NCBI GenBank assembly: GCA_026261815.1
Contig: JAMPIT010000230.1
Coordinates: forward strand, 36,788,501-36,852,500
DNA length: 64,000 bases
Reading direction: 5' to 3'
Source of the DNA: Monarcha castaneiventris obscurior
Lineage: Eukaryota > Chordata > Aves > Passeriformes > Monarchidae
The translations under genes were made by a program, and so were the position numbers. Positions 46,501 to 61,100 of the stretch are shown in pieces; positions within the stretch are counted from its first letter, which is position 1, and every line of letters starts with the position of its first letter. A model generated the notes under the pieces. The model ran no database searches and was not told where the DNA came from. It worked only from the letters and a program-made list of their open reading frames with translations.

Positions 46501-48126
46501 ACATTTTCTGTACTGATGTTCCTGGATGAACAAGTGTCAAAACATTTGATCTGGCCCTAGTAGGAGTAGCATAAGGAGGAGCATCAGAAACTACCTTATT
46601 CTGAAACCTCTGAGGGTTTAAGTGTAGGGAACCACATCCTGAAATACACTCTTGAATGTCCTACTTGATGAAGGAAGTTTAGGAAACACTCATGTCCTAT
46701 GACTCTGGTGGGTAGCTATTTTATTTTTTTCCTGCTGGCTCTATTTTAACCAGAACTTAAGATCTGGAGAGATGGCTATGAAGACAGCTTTGTGTCCAAC
46801 ATAGTGTCAAAACACTTGGTGTTGTGATTTGTCAGCAGCTGCCCTCATCTATGCTGTGCTTCCCTGGGGAACAAGCCCCAGGTCCTCTCAGGTCTAGCCA
46901 AGCCCAGGAGGAAGTTCTGCTTCATATGTGAGGAGAGGGATGCTCACCACACCTTGCTGCAGGCTGTTCATATGGACTGTGGCAAGAGGAAGGGCTCCTG
47001 TCTGGGCTGCTCCCTTCTGCCTCCTGCATGAACAACCCTTCTGCCCACTGGTTTTGGGATACAGAGAAATACAGAAAAAACTCCCTTGAGAAAAGGAGGT
47101 TGGTGTTTCCATTTTCCAGGGAGTGGGGGAGGGAGATCATGGTCATCCAGAGCTGCTGGTGGACAGTGGCTCCACACGGGAGGAAAATGTATTCCTCTCT
47201 ACATGTGAGAAGACAGAAGTATTGCTAGAGAAAGCTTTTTTCCTGTGCATAGAGAGAGCTCCTCAATTTGCCTCTCAGGAGCTGTTATGTGTATGTGTGT
47301 TCCCTGAGCAGAATTGAGAGACAGAAGGGGGAAATGGCCTTTTCTGGGTAGTTAGGTTTTGGCCATTTGGTGCAATTTCTGTTATGGCTTTTAGCGCTCT
47401 GGGAGAATTCTTATGTGAGCTGATAGGGCTTTGCTAAGGCTGCTGAGGATGGCAGAGGCTGGGGAAACTTGCTGGAGGAGTACACTTAGACAGAGCTAGG
47501 GAATGCCTGTGCAACACTTGGCTTGTTTATACAGTCCTGTCTTGTTCGCTGCCATAAAACCATTGCACAAATGAATAAGTGTGATCTGATATGACAGAGA
47601 GACATTTGTGTAACATGTATTGGCAACCCCATATTGGCATATGGGGAACTAAATCCAGGGAATGCTGCCAAAATTATTCTGAAGATGTGTTTTACTCACC
47701 TTGTGGAGGGGGTGTGCTGTAGTGTTTGTTTTTCCTTTTTGTTTTATGTGAATTTTAAGGTGGATAATTTTAAGAACTCCATCTTGAAATTTCAGACATC
47801 CATCTTAGAATTGCACTTTCAGGAAAAAGAATACATATAAATGAATATATTACAAAAACCGGTTTTCATGGTGAAAAGATATATGGGGACGGAGAGACAG
47901 ATTTGTCTTTTTTCCCATGTTCTCCTGTCTTTATCCTTTTGTGTACTTGTATCAAATTCAGCCGCAAAAAATCAAAGCCAACCTTATTAGTTTTTATGTA
48001 AAGACATGGTAAAAAGAGAATTCCAACTTTTTCAATGACTTGACAGGGGCTGAAGGTCATATATTCTTTTCTTCAGACTTGAAATTAAAAGATCATTAGG
48101 TAACTGAAGAAATTATTTGGTTTATA
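40559..48126. other. AT-rich non-coding stretch
   Basis: No transposable element or gene recognised. The longest open frames are short, AT-rich in codon use and without motifs. A more GC-rich patch lies at about 46,840-47,150. Consistent with intron or intergenic DNA. Confidence 0.45.
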
Positions 48127-48193
48127 GCTTGGGTTTTTTTGTGTGGTTCTTTTTTTTAGGTGGGTTTTTTTGGTTTTTTTTTTTTTTTTTTTT
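48127..48193 (+). repeat. T-rich low-complexity tract with 20-T run
   Basis: T runs separated by G/GG, ending in a 20-base T homopolymer (48,174-48,193). It could be the tail of an inserted retrotransposed sequence on the minus strand, but no body was recognised. Confidence 0.85.
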
Positions 48194-49346
48194 CTATTCA
48201 GAAGGAAGTAATAACAGTCAGGGATGAAATTTCCTGACACTGTAGCAGATTATTTTATACACTTTTTAGTAAAAGAGAGAGAAATTACTACATCAATAAC
48301 CTGTCCAATCCTAACATTCAGCCAACTGGGAACCTTTCCAGTTGTAGAAACAAGAATCCACTGGAGAAATCTTGACTTAATGTTGCAACTTAGCCATTAA
48401 AGGCCAAGGGTTAGGATTGAGCAACAGGATAGCAGGGGTTATTTATCTCCTGTGAACATATTTTTGTAACCTGTTACTGAAAATTGTGAATGTTGTGCCT
48501 GTATCTGACCTGGGAGCCTGATCTGACAGGAAAAAGGATTTTGTAGCAAGTGAGCTGCCGAAAGACTGGTGAAAGGATAAGATACAGAGGGACTTCATAA
48601 TAATATAAATTAGTTGTATATAGAAACAACATCCCTGTCACTTTAATGCAATAGGCCTCAATTTCAAGACAAATTCAGGACAATGATGAATGCCTCAGTA
48701 GGACTCTCAGTTGATACAATTCATGCTATGAACCTGTCATGTACAGATCAGTGGAGGTGGAGCTATCTTCATGGGAGACAGCATTGAGATAGACCTATGT
48801 CAGGGTTTCTCCTGAGCTTTCTCACTGATCTTTTGACTTATTTTTCAATATAATTATGACCACATTTGTTACTTCAATGTGGTGTATTTACTGCAAGAAT
48901 AACATTACTGAGGATGTGTTTTCCACCACATCACATCTATCCAAACACAAGAAGAGGGAATGAGTCAGGAGTCTGGGTTTAAAAATATTCTGGCAGTTTT
49001 CTAAAGTTACACGGATATTGCTTTTCATAGAGAAAGCTGAAAAATATCGGAGGTATTTGGGTTTGGCATTCTGGCCTCAAATTTCAGTTACTCAGAATGT
49101 TTTATTTGCAGAAAAACAGTGGGGAGGAAAGACCTCTCCCCAGACAGGTGCCAATTGACACTATGTAAGTCAATCTGTATGTGTATTATCATGTTGTTTT
49201 CTTAAAAAGGTAAAAAAAAAAATCTATGTGCTCAAGACAACAGTTTAGTATGTTAAAATATGTGCAGTTTAGTATGTTAAATTATGTGCTGCAATCTGGA
49301 AGGTAAATTATTCTGTGAAACTGTCAGTGTAGCTCATTAAGCCAGC
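48194..49346. other. AT-rich sequence without identified features
   Basis: Contains a short direct duplication near 49,245-49,285 (CAGTTTAGTATGTTAAA twice). Otherwise nothing recognised. Confidence 0.4.
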
Positions 49347-50304
49347 TGCAAGGACTTAGAGATCATATTTGCCTATCTCAAACACTGTTAAGGCCACAGA
49401 TGGACTTTGCCATGAGATAAGCACAGAGCAGAGCAGCAGGATGGCACTAGCCCCTGGCAGAACTGAGATCTGGGTAGCACATCCTGGGTAACGCATCCAG
49501 ACAAAAATTCCCACTGTGGAAAACTGTGTAAAGAAGCTCATAAGCACATCACTCATCAAACAAGGATCACCCAAAGTCATGGGACAGATGGCACCTGTGA
49601 CCACCACCAGCCACTGAAGCCCCCCCAGAATATTCCTCTGTGGATACCTGGAACTTGGGCTGTAAGTTAAACCCTGACAGCGGGAACTCGAGATAACACT
49701 CAGACAATAGTAGCACCTTATGTCAGACCTAGGCTGAGTTATCAAAACTGGGGGAGAAGAATGTATCACTAATAGTGGCAGAATTCGTGGGCCACAAGGA
49801 AAGTCAGCTCAGCAACTGTGCTGAAATCAGCTCAGACCAAGTAAAAAGTAATTCTGGCAGGGGGAGATTGCAACCACCAACTCACGAACCATTGGCCCAA
49901 GAATTCCACTGACTCAGGAGAGAAAGAAGGAGCATGGGACTAATTAGCGTTAGAGGTGAGGGAATAATTTAACCAGCTGCATAACAGAGCTGCATAGCCA
50001 GTAAGAATTAATACCTTTGTTTGCTCAAATGTATAAATAATGAAAAGTTTTGAATGACGTCGGGACCCCCACCACCAAGAAGCCTAGGGTCAAGAAGGAC
50101 CAACAGGATGCTGCTGGATCCACGGGTGGTGACTCCCTACTGCTTGATCACGCTCTGTCTCTCCTCCCCCACCCCCTGACCCTCTCTTTTCTATTCCTTT
50201 CTTTCTCTCTACCTAACATTCATTCCTAAATAAAATCCATTCTGTTGACTTTGTTATATGCACTCTAATTTGGGCAGAGGCATCTCAATAACTGGATCAT
50301 GACA
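49347..50304 (+). mobile_element. Probable solo LTR E of an endogenous retrovirus
   Basis: Proposed ends TGCAAGGAC...ATCATGACA with a perfect 5-bp flank CCAGC on both sides (49,342-49,346 and 50,305-50,309). Inside are TATAAATAA at 50,032-50,040 and AATAAA at 50,229-50,234, about 197 bases apart, followed by a GTTGACTTTGTTATATGCAC-type U5. This is the expected U3-R-U5 order. A full CRE, TGACGTC, lies at about 50,055. The 3' half is secure as LTR-like; the 5' end rests on the duplication. Confidence 0.6.
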
Positions 50305-50309
50305 CCAGC

Positions 50310-53300
50310 TCACCATGGCAGTGGTCTTCCCAGCTTCTACAATATTCTTCTGGTGCAACACTCATGGCACACTGCCTGGAAGTGTTTCAAGTGAATGATG
50401 CCTCAGTAGTGCATCCCCAAGCTCTGAGAGATTCCAGTCATGGCACTGTGGAAGGTGGGGGCCACTAAAAGCAGCATAATGAATTGTAGGCAAACGAGCC
50501 TTAATGTGAAGATCTTTTATTCCCTTTCCTATTCAAGAACACATCAAGAGAATGCATCACAGGTATGACGCTCATTTTCAAGACATCACTAGAGAGATAT
50601 TCCAGAGGATAAACAGAGAATAATTTTTCAGGGCAAAAATGCAAGAGCAAATAAAAACAGTTAAAGAATGAAAAATGCCTAGTATTTCCCTAGTAAAATA
50701 ATTTATCCTGCAAACCGCATGGATACACTTGAAACAGAAAAATAAAACATTTGTGAGACTGTCAGAAAATCTTTTTTTCTGTAAGACTTCACCCATAAAA
50801 TAATTATTTCAGATCTGAAAGGTAGTGATTTCTTTTTCCCCTGAACTTTCTATTGGGAATGAGAGCTAAATTTATTTTTACCTTGCAACTGAAATTTAAA
50901 TATATTAACTGAAGTTTCAAGGAAAGTCAAATACTTCATCCAGCATGAAATAATCTCCAAACAACCTTTTGTTTCTGAAGTATTTCTAGATCTGTAGTAA
51001 TAAATTGTATGGCTTCAGTCATTTACATCTATTGACTTTGGATGAAGAAGAGAAGTCTTTCTATGAGTTTTAAAATTATGGACTGGTTGTATGGACTGAG
51101 GAGGACTTACAGACCTCTTCAACCTTTGGAACCACAAAGTGAAGGAGAACTTGAGCTGTAGAATTTATGAATGTTCTTATATCTAAAATTATTCAAATTA
51201 CTTAAAATATATTCAGAAGTTTGGAAAAAAATCATTGATTTATATAGGCTATTTCTAGAGGGAATTCTATCATTTACAGTAAAATTGGTGTCTGAAGTGA
51301 ATATTTCAAAAGAAGGCGGTGACTATTTCAAAAGAAGAATATATAGAATTCATATAAAAGAATTCACATAAATGAGGAGTCAATTAATGTTTAGAAAGCT
51401 GCATTTTTTCTCTGCCTACATATAAATTAGAGCTCAATTCCACTGAAGGACTAGCTGTGCTTTTGAAAGGGGTCAGATTGGAGCCCAAGATATTAATGAA
51501 AAAAGAATTGTAGTATCAAGCTTCAAAGGCCAGTAACTGCCTAGAAGTCTTTTCAGACGTGCAAAGTAGAGCATGTGTGTTCTGGTTCTTTTGCAATGCA
51601 TTTAATTTAAACATAGTATGATTCAGTTAAATGAAATACAGTTTAGTCACTCGAGTAAATGCTACCACTTACCTCCCGTGGGAGAAACTTCTTGACATGG
51701 TATGATCACTAAACCACACTGGAAACAGAGACCTGAAAATGTGGTAAATAAATTACTAAAAATTATTAACAACTCCAGATTTCAAATTTAAATATTATTC
51801 CTCCAGCAACTGTAGCTAGAAGCCATGAACTGAAAGTGTTTGAAGCTTAAATTGTCTCCTGATACTTAGGACTTATCCTGTCACATCAGTCTGGATGACT
51901 ATAAGAAATGTGAAACTTGTTCTGTGGCTGCCTGTGCTGTTAAATCTTCTGTGAAAATCCTGGAGATTTCAGTCTGAACCCTTCATGAACTTCCTCAATT
52001 TAAATCTAAAAAATACCATTTCTGAGGTGTCTATTTTGGGTGTGTTAGGGGAACACATTCTATAGAGGTTTAAGTACCTACATTTCTGAAGTTCATGTTA
52101 TTTTGAGGCATCAGAAGCTAAAGAGGACAAAGAATGGCTAGTCATTTTTGAAAATGTAGCCCTAATACTATAAGTCAGACATTTATTTGCCATAGGAGGT
52201 ATATTTATACTATATCCTGGAGAAGAATTATGCTACTGATGCTCTGTGGATGATACAAACAGCCCTCCTTTTAGTTTTCCAAAGTGTTTTAGAGTGGAGT
52301 GTTTGAAATGGAGTTTTATTTGCTAAGAACAGCTTTGAGTTGCACAGCTGTTGTCTAAAACTTTGATCTAGTTCTACTATAAAAATTTTGTTGGTTTATG
52401 TCACTCATGATTTGTTTTTGGCAATAAGAAGAAATTGCTTGGTTTTGCCCAGGGAAGTGTCTTGTTTCTTAACTTAGTTCTGTGTGGAGTCCCAACTTCG
52501 TGACTGCCACACACATATTCCTTCTGCTGTTCTTGACAACATTTATTTCAGCTGTTGAACAGTTAATACATTTAACATTATCTTCCTTCAAAATACAGTG
52601 ATTTTTACAATTGTATGCCTTTTAAGAATAATTTATTCAATTCCATTTGTGCCTGGTTAATTTTAACACATCATTTCTGAAACACCAGGAAAACGATAAC
52701 TGAAAAGAAAAATGACATTGCTTCAGAGCTCCCTCCTTGGTAGGTTGTTTAGCACTATCCAAAATGAATATGTTGTAGTGTCTCCTTGTGAAAGCAGCAG
52801 CACCTTGGCTTGTGCACTAATGGCACAGCGATGCCTGGCTTATTTCACTGATCCTCTATAGAAGTATTTACATTGTGCCGTGATTTGATGCGGTCTTCCG
52901 ATGCATAACTATGAGGCAGAGAATTCTAACTCAGCCATTAAACGTTCCTAAAACCTCCTTTAAGTGTTGGAATGTCTTAGCCTAACTTTTCCAGGGAAGG
53001 ACAGACAAGGGCAATGCACCTACGGGCTTGCCAACTTCCCTTTATGTTTGCACTCCCTTGTCCCAAGGATATAGACAGCTGTAAATTTAATTTTTATCAA
53101 TTGAGTATAGCATTTGAAGATATCCCCTTAAAAAGATCCACTCATGAATTTTGCAACAGCAAATTAAAATTTGCATTTTTATAGTTCTTTTATCCTAGGA
53201 AATTTTGCTAAACCTGGTCAAAACTTTTTGTAGAAAAAGTTTCACACACTGACTGTGTGATGACTTTACAAACAGAATCACACCTTTTCTATCCCAGATA

Positions 53301-54560
53301 GCAAATCAGTATATGCTTATTCATCTATAAATACATGGATTACAGTGAAAGTAGATATGTGGTGTTTCAACCATGGCAGCCTTGGAGATTGTGGAAATAT
53401 GTGGCAGGTAGTTCCAGAGAGCCCTTCCTGCTTTTTAATTTTACTGAAGGCATCTGTGATTTTTACCATGGTACCTCACTGGTGGAGGAGGAAGTTAGGA
53501 TCTTACTGATGTTGGAGAGAGATTATCCAATGACATCAGTGGGTCAAGATTCTCAAGATGTGTGAAAGACATTAATTGCATTCCTTGCAGCAATTCTGCA
53601 TAGCTGGAAAATGTATTTCATTGAAATAAAACTAGAAGCCAAATACTGGATACAGGAATAAAAGTAATTGTGGTTTATGGGAGCTGGCTGGCATAATCAG
53701 AGAAATAGGTATTTGGTGCCATGGTCCACATACAGCATGGCAGCAGAAGCAGCAGGGTGGAGAAGCTGTGAAGTTGTGGAACACAAGGACGACATGGCAG
53801 GCTGGCTGCTGGGGGTCCCAGACGAGAGATGCCTGACTCATTAAGGATTTGCGTTCAGTTTCCTCATAGATCCCACTGCCTTTTCAACATTCCTTGGCCC
53901 AACACAATGAATTGCCTTGTTTTCACTTGTGTAACAGTTAAAAAAAAGCCTATAATCTTTTACTTGAATCTGGAGGTAAGCAGAAACATTTGTGATAATT
54001 TCTATCATATTAAGAAGAATTTTTTGTGATAATTTCTGGCCTCTTGCATAACTGAGGTCTCTTTGTCTTGTACTGTTTCAAGTGCAATGCCATGCCTCGT
54101 AGAAAATACAACTAGACTAAGAAATTTATCGTTAAGGAGAAGTCACCACAATCCTTGCAAATGATCCACAGTACCTATAAATAATGACTTATTACTAGTG
54201 TGACCTCGCACACTTCTATCCATTCAATCACTGTGTAATTTTCTTGGCTAACCTTGAGTACCTTGTGTTCCTCTGGCCCACACACTGGTGTGAGAGCAAC
54301 TTGCAGTTATCTAAAGGTTTGGAAATCACTGTGTTTCTTCAGGCATAGTGGACACTGGATCAAACTTGGGTTTGTTTGTGTAGGAGCACAAGCTGGGGCA
54401 AGATACCTTGCCCCACAGAATGGCTTCTGATGCAATGGAACTATCATTTAATTTTCAAGTGCATAATTATGATTAAAGTTAACATGCAAAAAAGGTGCTG
54501 AAAAATTCCAATATATTCTCACAAGGCAGAGCTTCTTAAATAAAATAAGTAATTAAAGGC
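50310..54560. other. AT-rich non-coding stretch
   Basis: No gene or repeat family recognised. Includes a GC-richer patch at about 53,690-53,850 without a nameable motif. Confidence 0.4.
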
Positions 54561-55158
54561 TGTTGCAGTTTAACCCCAGCTGATAACTAAGCACAATACC
54601 ATTGCTTATTCAATGACCCATCCCCTTGGCAGGATGCAGAGGAAAATTGGAAAAAACAGTAAAAACCCTTGGGTTGATATAAGAACAGTTTAATGACTGA
54701 AAGAAAATAAAATACACCTAACTCTATTAATGCTAATAACAGTATTACTATTTTTAATAGAAAAGAGAAAGAGAGAGCAGGCAATAAAATCCAGGAGAAA
54801 TAAGTGATGCTCATTAGAGTTGCTCACCACCTGCTGACTGACGCCCTGCCAGTCCCCAAGCAGTATTCAGCAGCTCCTGCCATCTCACCCCAGTCTATAC
54901 ACTGGGTGTGTCATTCTATGGTATGGAATACCCTTTTGCCCAGTTGGATCAGCTCTCCTGGCCATGCTCCCTGCTGGTTTCTTGTGCACCTCCTCACTGG
55001 CAGAGCATGGGAAAAGTCCTGAAAAGCCCTTTAATTAGGGTAAATACTACTTAGCAAGTCAGTGTTTTATCAACATTGTTCTCATACTGAATCCAGAACA
55101 CAACAGTGTACTATCTACTAAGAAGAAAATTATGTCTATCCCATCCAAAACTAGGACA
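54561..55158 (-). mobile_element. Avian ERVL-type solo LTR (- orientation)
   Basis: Read on +, it begins TGTTGCAGTTTAACCCCAGC, continues CTGATAACTAAGCACAAT, GGGTTGATATAAGAACAGTT, TTGCTCACCACCTGCTGACT, ATGGTATGGAATACCC, TTCTTGTGCACCTCCTCACT, TTATCAACATTGTTCTCATA and ends CCAAAACTAGGACA. This is the reverse complement of the widespread bird ERVL LTR, about 598 bp and nearly full length. Flanking duplications are no longer clear. Confidence 0.92.
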
Positions 55159-58100
55159 AGATGCTTCTGAAAAGTAAATATAGTTAAGGCTTTATTGCAC
55201 ACAGCTTTCATTCACATTGTTGAACTCGAATGATCAGATGGGCGTATGTGCATGTGCGGTCTGTATGTTCAGCGATATAAAACCTTATATATGGAGAGAT
55301 GGAAGGGCATAAGAGCTACAAAGGTAAGACAGGCAGGACTGGTGCCTGGGAACAAGACAGGCAGCTGTCCTCATAGGTCACATGTTATGATTCTTGTGTG
55401 CCTGTGTTACAGTGCACAGGCAGCAGCACCAGGGAAAAGGATTGTCTGAGCCCCAAGCAGCGCTGAGTCTTCCTGTGGAAACGTTGCCCATCTTTGTGAA
55501 CAAGCATAATAGGAAGATAACATAAAAAAGCTGTTTTTCCTGTTTCACCTGTGAAATGGGTCATCAGAGAATGAAAATATCCTTGTAATATGATTCTTCA
55601 GAATTTAGTGAGATGTTAGGTAGGATCTGTGCCCCACTCTCACAAGTTTTTTAATGCTTACATGTCAAGACAAGCTGTAAATGAACAACACAAGAGAGTA
55701 AACATGATCACTTCAGACAGACCACTCCTACTTCCCACGAGATGCAACTTATGCAGCCTCAGCGCTGTATTATCAGGTGGCCAGAGGCCAGAGAAGGCAG
55801 CTTTAAGTCTATCTGAATGAAGGCATGCAAAAGAAAAGTAACATGGGATGGGGAGTAAGAAACCCTCTGCAGACCTCTGAAAGTCCTGTTTCCTCAGTGC
55901 CAAATGGCAGGGAAGGACAGGCAGATAAACTGAAATGGAAAATAGAGAAGAGGAAGCTGGAAGTTAAAAGGAGGAACTGCCCAGCCCACTTGCTTCCGGG
56001 ACTATTGAACTGAACTCAGAAGCCCACTGAGGTCCTGGAGCACATAAGGAAACTCCACTGTCTCAAAAACCTTTCTAGTACATTTGTTATCCTGTCTTCT
56101 GAGTGTGTATTTCATTATAACAAAACTAGATATTGTTTTATCCTCAAATGTTTTATTCCTAGTTGTAAAGCTCAGTCTCAAAAACCTGATGCAAAAAACC
56201 CTTCCCTCTCTATGGGAGCAGCGATCCTTAACAAGTTAAAATACATTGGCAGTGACCAGTGCTATAATCCATTTTCTCTGAAAAGTGAGCTGAGGGTTTT
56301 CTGCTTAACTGTGCAAGCTGGCCTGAGAGCTGCTTATACAAATGTTGGGGAGGGAAATTTACCCTTTGGAAGCCAAAGTTAACAGGCATGCTGGTGGTAT
56401 TAGGGAGTTTATAACAGCATTGCCAGGAATATCTGGTATTTCCAAGAGCTGGTACAGCTATAACAATTTACTTCTGAGGCACTCTGCCCAAAAATTCTTT
56501 TGATCCTTTAACAAGTCTATCAGCCTCACTTAGTTTTCCTATAAACTCATTGTTCCACTGCCAGATTACAAAGGGGATTTTTCTACCCTCAGCCCTTGTA
56601 GCACAGTATGGTTATTAGCCTGAAAATAAGCCAAGCCCTTGGGAAGCTAATCAGAAGGATTGAAATTAGTCAACATGCAAAAATGAATTAATTTTTTATG
56701 AAATTACACATAAATTAAGAATAGTCTCAGATATTTTTCCAAAGCTATGGTACATTGTGAGCCTGTTACAGCCTGTGGTTAGACAGAGACCCCTGTTAGT
56801 ATCCCAAAAGGGCTGTTAATTGGAGCATTCATTTACAGGAAGAAATCCATGCATTCTTTGTGATGCGTGTGTCTCTGTGTGTGCATGGGAAAATGTTGCT
56901 TACACATTGCTCTTGTTGGCAGGATTTTAAGTGATACTAATATTTCATCTCTGGGCTTTTCCTTTTCCGGAAAGTAACTAGGGAAATTAACAAGTAGAAT
57001 GTCAGAGCTTTTATGTAGGGATAAATATTCACCAACTCCTGCTAAATAAATTTCAAAATAAAAAAATAAATGTGAGTCCCCTCCCTTTCCCCCCTTTCTT
57101 CCCCCCTCAAAATGACTTCAGAATGGTCTATTCAATATTATTATTTCTGCTATGGAGCACAGTTTTCTCAGGCAGTACTCAGTCGTTTTCTTACCTACAA
57201 AAATGAGTAACCTTCTATTGTTGCCAAACAGCAGCAATTTTTTATCCATCTGATTTTTTTTTTTTAAATTTACCTTAGTGAAATGAAAAGTTCTGAACAC
57301 AACAACAGCAATAAAAAAGTTTGACAAAGTACTTCTGGCTCCAGTGAGTTTGCCTTAAGCAGAAAAAAGGCTTGAGTTTCGCACCTGAAAGGGAAGGTTT
57401 GGGTTGTGACCATAGCAAGTTACCCCTTAAAATCTACATTTTCAGTGGTAAGGCACAGATAAAAGATTCAAACAAAGTCTGACTTCGTGAAATCATGAAA
57501 TTTCAGAGCAGCCATTAAGGAAGGCTTCTTGTCTGCAACTGATCCCTGCACAAATTTGATGAGACAAAGGCTAAATTTAAGCACAGGGTGCTGAACTTTG
57601 GAGCAGGAGAAACTCTCTGGCAGGGATGGCCCAGCGCTGTGGAGTCATTTTTGCTGAGAGCAGCCTTCAGAGAGTTGTAGCTCAGCTGCTGAGTAAGCAG
57701 GCCAGTAATTAAGCTTCAGGTCTCTTATTGTTGTTTATGTTCACACTCATCAAAATTAAAGACAGACTAATTTTTTTGAACTTTGGTAAAATAGTCTTAA
57801 CCTTTTAAGCCACAATGGGAGCAGTGATGTCTTCTCCTGTTAGTAGGAAAATGCATTTTGTATTTTTGGCAGAACAAAATTTTGGCAATTAAGTTTAGAG
57901 TGATGAAACAACGATTTGTCTGATTCTGAACCAGTCTAATGTCCAAAATCAGAGACAGACTTATTCTGTGATTATATGGAAAATTGTGCATTACAAGCTG
58001 CAATACAGATGGTTGTCCTTGTTAGTTTTTATGCAATTCAGGTAAGCTGATTTTTCATCAAGTTGTGAGTACAGATGTCACCAGATACGATGTATGACAC

Positions 58101-61100
58101 CAAGTAACAGTTTTAAACCATTAACATGTGTTCCCTCTGCAAGATGTTGGCATTCCTTGTTAAGTGTGTCTCATGGATGCATTCCAGTTTCTGAAACTCT
58201 GTTACATTTTAAAAATTGAATATTTTTGCATTTCTTTGCACTCCTTTGTTTTTTTCCTGTTCATGAATATTCAAAGTAAGTAGTCCATTGTCAGAAATAC
58301 TGGTAAAATACCAAATTTTAAACTAACAGTAGAGGATATTACAATGCTCCACAAATGTGACGATGGGAGTTACCTGGGCATGGAAGAAGAATGATTTCTT
58401 GCAAGAAAACTGAAAAAGAGACAAAATTTCTGGTTTGAATTTTTTTTCACAAATCTTCTTTAGGAAGAAAACCCCTACTGAATTGTAAAAAAACCCCAAA
58501 CCCCACATGCCTGTCCTTCAGAAAATCCTTATTTTCAACTCATTCCTGCTGCTATGAATCTGAAAATATCTCTGACTTATGAGTGTGACAAATTTTACAG
58601 TTATAGAAATAATGTGAAAGCAAATGCAGTGCAGCAACAATATTACATCTCCAAGGGTGGTTTCCAAGGCTGCTCCTTTGATGTGTGGTTGAGAAGAGCA
58701 ATAAAAGTTTCAGTGTTCTTTGGGCAGGGAACTCATGAGAAGCAAATTCCTTTGCTTTGCCATGATCTGGCTGCACCTTTAGGAGCATTTTTGATCCCAC
58801 TGGGTCACATTCTGCAACCTCTTAATGTATGATGCAAATGCTGAGGGTTTTTATTTAGGATCTTTTTCCTCCATGCTGTCTTTTCCTCTACAGAGCCCAT
58901 TTCCATTAGGTGTTTATACCAGACAGGATTAGTTTTGCTTGATTCTTTGACTCTTTTGTCCCTTTTCACTTTTAATTCTTCATGAAGCTGAATGATATTG
59001 CTTAGCATCTCATTCTTTTTATCATCCTCGTTTCATATCTGTCCATCAGCATTAAGTACAGTCAGGTTTAAGCCTTTGAATGATCAAAGCCTTTCAACAT
59101 CTCTCTGTTGCTTCTGGTTTCCTTTGTTAGCCATTCTTTCAGTGTTTCTATCATTCATGCAAGATGCAGCTGCTTCTTCTGTCCTTTCCCTGTGCTTCAT
59201 GTAACTCTTCTGAATTTTCTAGGCCATCTTTCCACTTGTTTCATGATTCCTACACCTCAGATTTTGGTATTAATCTCGAGTATGTGATATTGTGAAAAAT
59301 GCTTTCTGAAGTGAAAACCCCTTCATCACATCAGAAGGAAGTCTTCTGATACCTGTTAAAGCACATCATCTATTTAATCCTGAGGGTGATCGTGTTCATC
59401 ATCTGTAACTATTGACTTTCCAGAGACAACCACAGCAATCAGACCAAAGGATGTTTGAAAATATAAATCTCAAAACTGTGAGTGTCAAATCCCTCTCCCA
59501 TCCCAAGGAAGGAGAAATGCTTCTTGCCATTCTGGAAATGAGAACCATTGTTTTAATGGTCTCACCTCTTAAAGCTCTCTTTTCCCCTGCCATCAGGTGG
59601 TAGCCCACCTTTTTGTACCTGGACCATCCTTTCTGTGGGAATCTGCAGAGTGTTTACCTGGGCCTGGAAGTCCTCAGTCATGGAGGGAACCAGTAGGTCT
59701 GATCCACAGGATGTTTTGAGTGGGCACCCAAAACACTGCTTGAGGCCAGGTATGTCAGTGTACAAACTGGATGTTGCCATGGTCTTCATGGAAGCTCTAG
59801 GGCAATTCTGAGAAGAAACTTGGAAAACCCATTGTATAGTCACTTGCTTTGCTGTGTTACATCCCCCTGGCGAGTGCTGCAGAGCAGGCTGAAGAGAGAC
59901 AGACCTATTTTGCCCTTGAATACCTACTTCAGGACTGGATAATTTACATGATTTAGCCTCTAAAGGTGCAAGACGTGATTTAGTTTTGTTATTTGCTTTT
60001 AATGCATAACTGTCTTGCTATGCTTTATTTCATGATGCTGCCTACCCAAATATGTATGAACAGTATTTAACTTCCAAACAGCCCTGATTCAAGCCTCAAT
60101 ATGTCTCTTGGCTGAGAGTGGTGCAGTAAAATCCAGTGTTCATAGCAACCTTTCTATGTTGAAACACTAAAGTTTTACATTTGTCTAATATATTTTCACT
60201 TGGACTTTAGAACTCTCATAAAGTCTTTGCTCATGTTGCCAATTTTACCTGTTCTCCTAATACAAAGAATCCCAGTTATTACTTTGTCTGACACTTTGGG
60301 CAATGAATTTCATGGTAATTATCGTTCTCACCCTTTGCTTTCTCCCCTCATATAACATTGCCTGACACTTTCTATAATAAACCAGAAAAGCTTAAGTATT
60401 ATCCATGATCCACTGCTTTCTGCCAGAGCTAAACCCTCCTCTACTTCCCATGTCTGACTGGTTAAGATGCTCAGTGCACTCCACACCAGCATGGCCAGTG
60501 TGAGCTGAAAGGGACCTGCCTTGCAGTTGGCCACTAATTTTTGTCACTCAGCACCAAAGGCACATTAAATTGACTATCTTGGACTTATGTGACTGTTTTG
60601 AACCACACTCCTTTTTTTTTTTCAGATTAATTCAGACAAACAGATGCATTCTTAATTGAAGATGGAGAGAAGAACCACTGCTAGATTATGTATTTACTGA
60701 GCACTATAAAATCCTCTTTGAAAATTAATCCTTGGACCATCAGTTGATGAAGTTAAACCAAACCACTGCAAGTTGTCTTAACAGGACTGCATAATACAGA
60801 GGCTTTGCCATCTTGAATAGGGTTTATGGAGAAGGTCAAGATTATTATTTTGCCCTGAAGAAATTAGTATTGTTTCAATCTAGGCCTACTGTCTTATCTG
60901 TCATTCCTTACAGAAAAGTCAAAATTTGTGTGGTCTTAGAATAGAGCAACAGGAAGTAACAGAAAATCAATCTTTAAAGGGCTGCTGCTGTGGACAGCAG
61001 CTCAAATGAGAAATGTGCTCCGCTTTGTGGGGCTGAGAGTACTTTGTGGATGATTCTGTTTGCATACGTGTGGAGAAAGAAAGTCTTGCTGAAGAGTTGG

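Noticed and set aside
59562..59843. Minus-strand open frame with protein-like composition
   Set aside because: No recognised domain, no flanking exon signals, and no second copy. Cannot be told from chance.
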